This document shows positions 57,050 to 64,000 of a stretch of 64,000 nucleotides of DNA, piece by piece (the first letter of the stretch is position 1; each line of letters starts with the position of its first letter). The translations under genes and the position numbers were made by a program. The notes beneath the pieces were generated by a model, which was not told where the DNA came from, did not search any database, and worked only from the letters and a program-made list of their open reading frames with translations. This DNA comes from Pirellulales bacterium (GTDB lineage Bacteria; Planctomycetota; Planctomycetia; Pirellulales; UBA1268): the NCBI GenBank assembly GCA_016776925.1, contig JADHSL010000005.1, positions 1 to 64,000 on the forward strand, in the 5' to 3' direction.

Positions 57050-58372
57050 CTACGCTTTGTCAGTTCCAAATGCACTCCAAACAGGAATTGGTGGCGTATA
57101 TCCGGCTCTTTCACTGACGGCAGATCCTGCACCAAATGTATTCCAGGTACCATCTGTTGGAATGGGTGGTGTAAATCCTGCTTGTTCGCTTATCTGGTGA
57201 CTCACGTTGGAAGCGGCACCTACTTCATCAGGAACAGGATTTATCACAGCATCGATACTAAAGGCTCGCTCCCGTGGTTTTAAGCGACTCAACATTTCAG
57301 CTTTTGTAAGGTCGTAGACACCTTCACTTGGTTTTCTGAATTCAAGTTTGCCATCACCCATAACCACATCAGGAACACCTCCCCATCCATTTTCTTCATT
57401 CGGTTGGCCATCGTCTCCACCTGTACCACTTGGTTCTTCAGGAAAAGCAAAAGTCATGTGCACCACGTTTCCATTTTCATCCAGTTCTTCCGAGACTAGT
57501 ACAGGCTGAGAGGACTCTGTTGATTCTGGTGCAGGATCGGATGAAGAACTTTCCCTTGAGTTAGATGACGTCTCTGTTGACGCCGGTGTTGAATCATCTT
57601 CGGATGACGCCGGTGTTGAATCATCTGTTGAATCTGATTGATCTTGATCATCAACAAAATCACAACCAAGTAATATGCCGGCACCAGCACCAGTTAAACC
57701 CGCACCAGCTACTCGAGCGTATGGGTGTGGGATTTTTTGCAGTGTCTGACCAACAACCACGAGACCGGCTCCAAATCCACAACCGACTGACGCCTGGCTC
57801 TGCAACCTTCTTGCGGCGGTAGATGCACCTGGGATCATTGAGCCGGCAGCGGACCAATCCCTCTGGGAGTCTCCCTGATACGTGCGTTCACCTGGACGGA
57901 AGAGACCATTACTGCCGCGACTATCCAACAAATCTCTAATTTTATCCCTATTGCCTCCAAGAATATCATTTGGGTTAAGCTCACCAGACTGATCAATGCC
58001 TGGAAATCCTGCTCGTGCACCGGGTCGACCAAGAAGGTTTTGCACACCTTTTACGAGTTCTGAAAAATCTGGGCGTATTCCCCTATCTCCAAGATGATCC
58101 ATCATCTCATCAAGTGGTATTTTTCCGATGTTCACTCCAGGCTTCGCTGACTGCTCCTTTCCGCCGAGTCCACTGGCTCCTGAGTCACCGAACACTTTGG
58201 AGGCTACCTCCGTAAAAGATTGAACCGACATATCACTGGTGTGCTCGCTCTGACACTCAGTATGACCATCGGCAACCGCTGCCATGAGCTGGCGCGGTTC
58301 AAGTTGTTCGTTGTGAAGTGTGGTTGTTTGAGTTGATAGACGGCGTCTGTATTGTCTGGTAGCGGAAGTCAT
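57050..58372 (-). CDS. Secreted LEPR-XLL protein with glycine-rich hydrophobic segment
   Basis: 440 residues from the ATG at 58372 (AAGGTG just upstream); an earlier ATG at 58435 adds a basic leader. LEPRQLMAA at residues 24-32 is the planctomycete LEPR-XLL N-terminal signal seen on surface proteins. A GCGFGAGLVVVGQ...GAGLTGAGAGILLG stretch looks like a glycine zipper that could insert in a membrane. A Ser/Thr/Glu-rich linker with short repeats follows. The C-terminus carries two copies of a (Q/R)AG(F/Y)TPPIP...FG unit. No enzymatic domain is recognised. Confidence 0.65.
   Translation of the reverse strand: MTSATRQYRRRLSTQTTTLHNEQLEPRQLMAAVADGHTECQSEHTSDMSVQSFTEVASKVFGDSGASGLGGKEQSAKPGVNIGKIPLDEMMDHLGDRGIRPDFSELVKGVQNLLGRPGARAGFPGIDQSGELNPNDILGGNRDKIRDLLDSRGSNGLFRPGERTYQGDSQRDWSAAGSMIPGASTAARRLQSQASVGCGFGAGLVVVGQTLQKIPHPYARVAGAGLTGAGAGILLGCDFVDDQDQSDSTDDSTPASSEDDSTPASTETSSNSRESSSSDPAPESTESSQPVLVSEELDENGNVVHMTFAFPEEPSGTGGDDGQPNEENGWGGVPDVVMGDGKLEFRKPSEGVYDLTKAEMLSRLKPRERAFSIDAVINPVPDEVGAASNVSHQISEQAGFTPPIPTDGTWNTFGAGSAVSERAGYTPPIPVWSAFGTDKA
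57578..57626. repeat. 22-bp direct repeat in the LEPR-XLL gene
   Basis: TGACGCCGGTGTTGAATCATCT occurs at 57578-57599 and 57605-57626 (27-base period), encoding the repeated DDSTPAS linker of the LEPR-XLL protein. It is a recent in-frame duplication of low-complexity sequence. Confidence 0.85.
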
Positions 58373-58509
58373 GAGAGCACCTTGTGGGTAGAAGTCTTGG
58401 GCAATACTCCTTCCCCAACGCAGACGGCATGCCAAAGAATGAATTTAGAAAAAACACCATTATTTGCAGATGTTTTCTTACTCTTGCGCAGACTGCGTGA
58501 AAATCGCGC

Positions 58510-58547
58510 GTAGCAAAATGCAACAAGTCTTAGTTGCATTTTGCTAC
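58510..58547. repeat. Perfect 15-bp inverted repeat (hairpin) between two minus-strand genes
   Basis: GTAGCAAAATGCAAC (58510-58524) and GTTGCATTTTGCTAC (58533-58547) are exact reverse complements around an eight-base loop. The hairpin lies 17 bases after the stop of the DUF1501 gene and upstream of the LEPR-XLL gene start. No clean T-run follows on the minus strand, so it may be a terminator, an mRNA stabiliser or an operator. Confidence 0.75.
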
Positions 58548-58563
58548 ATGTAACTGTTCGTGC

Positions 58564-60000
58564 TCAGGTAAAGAGAGCCTGAATCGGTGTCGCTGGTTCA
58601 ACACCTGTCAGTTTTGTATCAAGCCCCTGATACTCAACTGAGAAACGGTTGTGGTCGATTCCCAAGGAATGGAGCATCGTCGCGTGGAGATCACGCACAT
58701 GCACAACGTTTTCAACAGCGTTATAGCCAAAGTCATCAGTGGCTCCATACGTCACCCCACCACGGATACCACCTCCTGCCAGTACGGTACTAAAACCTTT
58801 GATGTGATGGTCTCGTCCAATACTTGTATCCTTCCCTTGGCCCATTGGTGTGCGGCCAAATTCACCACCAATGACAACCAGCGTTTCATCCAACAGGCCT
58901 CGACGATCAAGGTCAGTGAGTAACGCAGCAGCTGCTCGATCGGTTGGCGGACAGATCTCATTCATAAAGCGATCAATACCACCATGGTGGTCCCAATCAC
59001 TGTGGTAGAGGTGCACAAACCGCACGCCTCGCTCGATGAGTCTGCGGGCCATCAGGCAATTGGTTCCTACTGTCGCCTGACCAGGTTCTGCACCATACAA
59101 CTCCAGTGTTTCCGCGGTTTCTCCTGAAAGATCTGCGAGCTGTGGCACACTTGTCTGCATTCGAAACGCAAGCTCATATTGTCGAATTCGAGTCGCAACA
59201 TCTGGATCATTTATTTTCTGTAAGCGATGTTCTTCAAGAGCAGATACTGTTTGGATCACATCTCGTTGTTGTTGTACTGAAACACCAGGAGGATTTCCTA
59301 CGTAGTGAACAGGTGAACCACTCGTTGAAAATTCCACACCCTGAAACTGCCCTGGAAGAAATCCTGAATGCCACTGACGAGCAGCGATCGGCTGAGGGTT
59401 CCGTCCCATTTTACTCGTCATCACAACAAAACCGGGAAGGTCATCTGCTTCACTCCCCAGCCCGTATGTCACCCACGCACCCATACTTGGTCGGCCAGAA
59501 AGAGCCGTGCCACAATTCATAAAGGTGTGGGCTGGATCATGGTTGATCTGCTCGGTGACCATGCTCCGAATAATCGTAAACCGATCGGCAAGACTCCCCA
59601 ACTGGGCAAAGTGCTCGCTGATCTCTGCACCGCACTCACCAAACCGTCGAAAGGGTTTTCGTGGACCGAGGCACAAGAGTTTCTTGCCTTGCAATTGCGC
59701 AATCGGCTGTCCTGCCGTAATACTTTCTGGCATTGGTTGACCATCTTGTTCAGATAGGACTGGTTTGTGGTCAAACGTTTCAAGATGACTTGGGCCTCCA
59801 GCCAGGCAAAGGAAAATAACCGCTTTCGCACGAGGTGGATGATGCAGTGTTTGAATTGCCCCAAGGCTTGCCTGCTGGTGCAACCCACTTGGTGCCGCGA
59901 GGGCATCACGTGCAAGAAGGCCTGACAATGCTGCTGCACCTAGATTGAGTCCGCTTCGGGCAAGAAAGGTACGACGGTGAATATGTGATTCAAACTGCAT
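58564..60000 (-). CDS. DUF1501 protein (second copy, Tat-exported)
   Basis: 478 residues from the ATG at 60000, which has AGGA eight bases upstream; the ATG at 60009 is too close to that site. The Tat-like signal is HRRTFLARSG. DUF1501 blocks: VIFLCLAGGPSHLETFDHKP, TIIRSMVTEQINHDPAHTF, VIGGEFGRTPMGQGK and GRDHHIKGFSTVLAGGG. It is a paralogue of the protein at 11783-13279. It follows its PSCyt1 partner by 78 bases. Function unproven, but the fold is of the sulfatase/alkaline phosphatase superfamily. Confidence 0.87.
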   Translation of the reverse strand: MQFESHIHRRTFLARSGLNLGAAALSGLLARDALAAPSGLHQQASLGAIQTLHHPPRAKAVIFLCLAGGPSHLETFDHKPVLSEQDGQPMPESITAGQPIAQLQGKKLLCLGPRKPFRRFGECGAEISEHFAQLGSLADRFTIIRSMVTEQINHDPAHTFMNCGTALSGRPSMGAWVTYGLGSEADDLPGFVVMTSKMGRNPQPIAARQWHSGFLPGQFQGVEFSTSGSPVHYVGNPPGVSVQQQRDVIQTVSALEEHRLQKINDPDVATRIRQYELAFRMQTSVPQLADLSGETAETLELYGAEPGQATVGTNCLMARRLIERGVRFVHLYHSDWDHHGGIDRFMNEICPPTDRAAAALLTDLDRRGLLDETLVVIGGEFGRTPMGQGKDTSIGRDHHIKGFSTVLAGGGIRGGVTYGATDDFGYNAVENVVHVRDLHATMLHSLGIDHNRFSVEYQGLDTKLTGVEPATPIQALFT

Positions 60001-60078
60001 GAAATGCATCCTGTTTTCAAAACTCGTTACTTGTTGGGGAACTCACTGCATCCGTTTTCAGTTGTCTTCTCTATTTAG

Positions 60079-62697
60079 TTAGTACCGACCAATTGTTTCG
60101 CGAAGGTTGAGCACTGCTCGTGCAGTTGCTGTCCATGCTGCATGTTCAATGGCGTCAAGCGTGTCATCCCTCGATGAAATTCCCACAGCAAGAAGTTCTC
60201 CTGCCGATTCCGGGCTTTCCTGATATTCCTGTCTGCTGTTCTGCAAAAGATTTTTCAGCTGCTTTCTCTCGAAAGTATCCGGTTTTCGCGAAACGGCATA
60301 CCGCCACAATGTGGTCAGTCGGTCGTCGTCACTTTCGCTCTCATTCAAAACTCGTTCTGCAAGATTCCTCGCTGCCTCAATGAATGTTGGGTCATTCAGG
60401 AGGACAAGTGCTGCCTTTGGTGTGTTGGATCGCGGGCGTTGAGCCGTACATTCTTCTCGTGTCGGCGCATCGAATGCCATCAGTTGCGGATGGAGAAACA
60501 TCCGCTGCCAATGGACATACAGACCTCGCCGCCATTGCCGGTCATCAGTGTCTTGGTTGTATGTCCGTTGGGGAAAATTAAGATGGCGGTAATACCCTGA
60601 TGGCTGATACGGATGCACACTCGGTCCGCCAAGCCTTTCAACAAGTAAGCCACTCGCAAGCAACACGGCATCTCGTACACCTTCAGCGTGATATCGCCAG
60701 CGACCCTGCCGTGCGAGGAATCTGTTTTCAGGATCATACTTAAGCATATCTTCAGTGGCATCTGATGACATCCGATAGGCTCGACTGGTCACAATGCGCC
60801 GAATGAGATGTCGCACATCCCAGTCACTCTCAAAGAACTCCAGGGCGAGTCTGTCTAGAAGCTTTGGGTAGTCGGGTGGTTCACCCTGCCCGCCAAAATC
60901 ATTTACCGAACGACACAAGCCAGCACCGAAGAAGATTGACCAGATTCTGTTGGCGATCACTCGAGCTGTGAATTCTCCAATTCCACCGTCATCGGCTGGT
61001 GCCACCAGCCAACGCGCGAGATCCGCTCGTGTTGCACGACCATCAGTTTCAAGCGAACCAAGAAAGGCTGGTATAGCAGGCTCTACAACCTCGCCAGACT
61101 CATCCATCCAGTTTCCACGGTGCTGTACTCGAACAATACGTGGTGTCTCAAGTTGTTTTGTGATCATGAGCTTCCGCTCAAGATTTTTACGTTTCAATTC
61201 AAGTGCTTTGAGATGCTTTCGGGCCTGAAGGATTTCTGGTGGTTCGACAACACCAGACAGTTTTGTCTTTTCTGAAGACTGCGACTGGTTTTCCTTTTTT
61301 TCTTTATCGCTCCCTTCTTGAGCGGTTGCTTCTACCACTGGGAGTGGAAGGGGTGGGAGGCTTGCACGTGCCTGTTGAATTGTTGCATCAAGTGCAGAGG
61401 CTCGCTCGCGATCAAAGGGACCAACCACAGCCTGCTCAGGATCACGAGCGGTAGGAAGTGTGTTTGTTCCACCGCCACGGCCCGCGACACCCATGTGCTT
61501 CTCGTCATCGATATCAGCAAAGAACGCACCAAGTGCATAGAAATCTCGACTGGTGTACGGATCGTATTTATGGTCATGGCACTGTGCACAACCAACCGTT
61601 GCTCCTAGCCAGACTCCAGACAGGTTGCGAATCCTATCGGCCTGATAGATCGTTCGATATTCCTTGACCTGCAGCCCCCCTTCATGAGATGTCTGCAACA
61701 GTCGGTTATAGGCACCAGCAAGAAGGCGGTCCTCAAAATGCTCGTCAGAGTTTTTCACAGAAAAATCACCGGCGATTTGCATTTCAGTAAATCGATCAAA
61801 ATCTAGATTCTTTTGAAATGCTGCAATCACCCAATCGCGATAGGGCGATGCACTATGCGTTTGATCGCCGTGATACCCAACGGTATCAGCGTACCGAACC
61901 AGATCGAGCCACCAACTTGCAAGTCGTTCGGCATGCCGAGGAGAGGCTAGCAGCCGATCGACAAGTTGTTCATATCGATCAGCTGATTTATTCGAAAGGT
62001 AGTCATCAATATCTGATGGCGTTGGAGGAAGACCTGTGAGATCGAATGTGACTCGACGTACCAGCGTAATTGGATCAGCATCAGTTGCTGGTGAAATACC
62101 TTTCTCGTTCAACCGCTGGAAAATAAAGTGATCGATCCAATTCAAACACCATTGATCGTCAATGGTGTTTGGAACCTTGTGCTTCTCTGGAGAAACATAC
62201 GCCCAGTGCGGCTGGTATTCCGCACCACCAGCTACCCAGGCACTGAGGATCTCTTTTTGATCCTGTGTCAGTACGTGATTGCTCTCTGGTGGAGGCATGA
62301 TGACATCTGGGTCTGAATCCAAAATGCGTGCGACCAGTTCACTCTCTTCTGGTTTGCCAGGAACAATGGCACGCCTGCCACTTTCGAGTTCTTGAAGTGC
62401 GTTCGTACGGATATCCAGTCGCAAACCAGCCTGTCGATCATGGCTGTCCGGGCCATGACATGCAAAGCAGTGACGGCTGAGAATCGGCCGAACATCATGA
62501 TTAAATGACAGTGTTTCAGGCTGCACTGCAAGGCAGGTCCCGTGAGAAACACAACCAAGGAAAAGCAGAAGTCCTAGGAAGCAAACCCTTACTGTGTTTG
62601 CTTTCCCTCGTTTTTGATGCAGAAATCCAAAATCGCCTGCACTGTAAGCAGGGATGAAAGAGCATCGTGCAATGAGCCATGTGGGCGAGGGTTCCAT
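60079..62697 (-). CDS. DUF1549/DUF1553 planctomycete cytochrome c protein (second copy)
   Basis: 872 residues from the ATG at 62697; a GTG at 62733 is also possible and neither has a good ribosome-binding site. The hydrophobic VCFLGLLLFLGCVSHGTCLA is the export signal. Order: PSCyt1 with CFACH, DUF1549 (LVRRVTFDLTGLPPTPSDI, CAQCHDHKYDPY), a charged helical spacer, and DUF1553 (FTARVIANRIWSIFFGAGLC, RPRSNTPKAALVLLNDP). It is paralogous to the protein at 13257-15737 and forms the same pair with DUF1501. Confidence 0.86.
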   Translation of the reverse strand: MEPSPTWLIARCSFIPAYSAGDFGFLHQKRGKANTVRVCFLGLLLFLGCVSHGTCLAVQPETLSFNHDVRPILSRHCFACHGPDSHDRQAGLRLDIRTNALQELESGRRAIVPGKPEESELVARILDSDPDVIMPPPESNHVLTQDQKEILSAWVAGGAEYQPHWAYVSPEKHKVPNTIDDQWCLNWIDHFIFQRLNEKGISPATDADPITLVRRVTFDLTGLPPTPSDIDDYLSNKSADRYEQLVDRLLASPRHAERLASWWLDLVRYADTVGYHGDQTHSASPYRDWVIAAFQKNLDFDRFTEMQIAGDFSVKNSDEHFEDRLLAGAYNRLLQTSHEGGLQVKEYRTIYQADRIRNLSGVWLGATVGCAQCHDHKYDPYTSRDFYALGAFFADIDDEKHMGVAGRGGGTNTLPTARDPEQAVVGPFDRERASALDATIQQARASLPPLPLPVVEATAQEGSDKEKKENQSQSSEKTKLSGVVEPPEILQARKHLKALELKRKNLERKLMITKQLETPRIVRVQHRGNWMDESGEVVEPAIPAFLGSLETDGRATRADLARWLVAPADDGGIGEFTARVIANRIWSIFFGAGLCRSVNDFGGQGEPPDYPKLLDRLALEFFESDWDVRHLIRRIVTSRAYRMSSDATEDMLKYDPENRFLARQGRWRYHAEGVRDAVLLASGLLVERLGGPSVHPYQPSGYYRHLNFPQRTYNQDTDDRQWRRGLYVHWQRMFLHPQLMAFDAPTREECTAQRPRSNTPKAALVLLNDPTFIEAARNLAERVLNESESDDDRLTTLWRYAVSRKPDTFERKQLKNLLQNSRQEYQESPESAGELLAVGISSRDDTLDAIEHAAWTATARAVLNLRETIGRY

Positions 62698-62733
62698 TGA
62701 TGTAACTTCAAAGAGTTCTTTGGGAACACCCAC

Positions 62734-63146
62734 GTCGCCGCTTGCCAGGGAAAGCCTTCAAGCGCGGATCCGAGAGGGGATCGATCAGCGGGGTCTATCA
62801 ACTCTATCTTACTTAGTGACACTTTTTGAAAAAAGGCAAGGAATTCTCAGCACACGTCAGCCAGGAACAAACCAAGAAATTTTTCTCAACTGGGCCAATT
62901 AGGGCTCTTAACAAAGTCAATCTGGCCTATTTTGCCCTAGGTCCCTTCAGTCTCTTCAGCATCTGGTTCCGTCGCTTGAAAACTGCTAAAAACATAGGCT
63001 GGATGCACATACATGTCGCTAGAGAGTAGCTCGTTGACGCTCCTGACGTCTGACCGTAGATTTTCTGTCGTTTGATTGAAAACATGCGTTCTGAGTTGGG
63101 GCTTTCAGCTCACTCGATCCCTCACCATGAAAGGTTCCATACCCTG
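62734..63146. other. Intergenic region between the PSCyt1 gene and ppdK
   Basis: About 400 bases without a supportable gene. Short frames on both strands lack ribosome-binding sites and family features. The right part carries the candidate ppdK promoter listed separately; nothing else is recognised. Confidence 0.5.
63034..63062 (+). promoter_or_regulatory. Candidate sigma-70 promoter for ppdK
   Basis: TTGACG (63034-63039) and TAGATT (63057-63062) are separated by exactly 17 bases, and match the -35 and -10 consensus at five and four of six positions. It lies 85 bases before the pyruvate phosphate dikinase start. Confidence 0.5.
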
Positions 63147-64000
63147 ATGGCCAAGAAGCTTGCCAAGAAAAAAACTGCTAAGAAAAAAATCGTCCGCAAA
63201 GCTGTGAAAGCGAAGAAAGCTGGTCGGATGATTTACTACTTTGGCCAAACAAAGTGTGACGGTGATGGAACCATGCGGGATCTGCTTGGTGGCAAAGGTG
63301 CGAACCTGGCTCAGATGGTGAAAATCGGTCTGCCAGTGCCTTCAGGGTTCACTATCACAACGCAGACGTGTATCGACTACTACGCAAATCGCCAGAAGTT
63401 TCCTGCCGGTCTTGAGGATCAGATTCTTCGAAACCTCAAAACAATTGAAAAAGAAACAAAGAAGAAGTTTGGCGACCCAAATAATGCATTGCTTTTAAGT
63501 GTTCGTTCCGGTGCTCGTGACAGCATGCCTGGCATGATGGACACAATTCTGAACCTTGGCCTGAATGACGAAACCGTTGTTGGGCTCGCCAAAGCAACTG
63601 GCAATCCCCGTTTTGCCTATGACTCATATCGCCGATTTATTCAGATGTACGGCGATGTTGTTATGGGTGTCCAGAAGCGGCACGAGAATGAAGACGAGCC
63701 TTTTGATGAAGTTATGGATGGACTGAAGCATCAACTCGGCATCGAAAACGATACAGAGCTTACAGAGGAAGCACTCCGCGAACTCATCAAGCGATACTTC
63801 CGTCTCATCAAGGACCGTACCGGGAAAAATTTCCCTCAAGATCCATTCAAACAACTGATCGGTGCGGTCGGATCCGTATTCGGAAGTTGGATGAACGAAC
63901 GAGCCATTCTCTACCGTCGGAAGTACAAAATTCCAGATGAGTGGGGAACCGCGGTCAATGTCCAGACCATGGTGTTTGGCAATATGGGTGATGACTGCGC
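63147..64000 (+). CDS. ppdK: Pyruvate phosphate dikinase, 5' part (runs off the window)
   Basis: The first 284 residues, frame still open at 64000. The N-terminal 27 residues are extremely lysine-rich ([18 protein letters not shown], then AVKAKKAGR) and precede the usual start [11 protein letters not shown]. The ATP-grasp nucleotide domain follows: [50 protein letters not shown] and [17 protein letters not shown] interconverts PEP and pyruvate with ATP and phosphate. The central His and C-terminal PEP domains lie beyond the window. Confidence 0.93.
   Translation, partial: MAKKLAKKKTAKKKIVRKAVKAKKAGRMIYYFGQTKCDGDGTMRDLLGGKGANLAQMVKIGLPVPSGFTITTQTCIDYYANRQKFPAGLEDQILRNLKTIEKETKKKFGDPNNALLLSVRSGARDSMPGMMDTILNLGLNDETVVGLAKATGNPRFAYDSYRRFIQMYGDVVMGVQKRHENEDEPFDEVMDGLKHQLGIENDTELTEEALRELIKRYFRLIKDRTGKNFPQDPFKQLIGAVGSVFGSWMNERAILYRRKYKIPDEWGTAVNVQTMVFGNMGDDC

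Noticed and set aside
1..64000. CRISPR arrays, insertion sequences, prophage or integron features
   Set aside because: No regularly spaced repeats, transposase or integrase motifs, or phage structural genes were seen on either strand.

Overview
The window reads as a chromosomal segment of a planctomycete (PVC superphylum, probably Pirellulales-like). The evidence is the gene families: two paralogous DUF1501 plus DUF1549/DUF1553 (Planctomycete cytochrome c, PSCyt1) gene pairs, three secreted sulfatases, a PVC-type CxxCH haem protein fused to an SGNH-like hydrolase, a secreted protein with an LEPR-XLL N-terminus, a DUF4254 protein and a GlmU-like nucleotidyltransferase. Base composition looks balanced to slightly AT-rich, and TTG and GTG starts are frequent. 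No insertion sequence, prophage, CRISPR array or rRNA was seen. One tRNA, tRNA-Leu(CAA), is present.

Layout. 0-4 kb: a plus-strand catabolic group (DHDPS-family lyase, old-yellow-enzyme-like oxidoreductase, glycerate kinase). 4-7.2 kb: minus-strand secreted metallophosphoesterase-LamG and a Tat-exported hydroxypyruvate-isomerase-like protein. 7.3-11.7 kb: UDP-glucuronate decarboxylase, then a compact acyl carrier protein / cysteine-less ketosynthase-like / ketosynthase / DUF4254 block. 11.8-25.9 kb: secreted heteropolymer-degradation and cytochrome block (DUF1501-PSCyt1, two sulfatases, an HtrA-LamG-SirB1 fusion, an SGNH-haem-discoidin-cytochrome c fusion). 26-43.6 kb: housekeeping genes (GlmU-like, metF, response regulator, DUF2617, folK fusion, panC, lgt, CDGSH protein, MMPL/RND exporter, rlmI-like, ilvC/ilvH, rpsB-tsf-pyrH-frr). 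43.6-51.6 kb: three ABC-2 export systems in a translationally coupled run directly behind frr. 51.7-62.7 kb: another sulfatase, an HTTM-like membrane protein, an acyltransferase-3 carrying ankyrin repeats, the LEPR-XLL protein and the second DUF1501/PSCyt1 pair. 63.1 kb to the end: the 5' part of pyruvate phosphate dikinase, running off the window.

The most unusual object is the 1105-residue protein at 48237-51554. A single uninterrupted reading frame joins a NatB-type ABC-2 permease, a CPBP (CAAX-protease-like) membrane domain with all three motifs intact, and a complete prokaryotic ionotropic-glutamate-receptor-like module (ligand-binding S1, TM1, pore loop, TM2, S2) whose potassium-filter position is changed. 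It is translationally coupled to its own ATPase. This suggests, by inference only, an exporter/protease whose activity is tied to a ligand-gated channel-like sensor. Other unusual architectures are an acyltransferase-3 with ankyrin repeats inserted into a loop, an HtrA-like protease fused to a SirB1 transglutaminase-like/TPR domain, and HPPK (FolK) fused to a domain with a degenerate P-loop.
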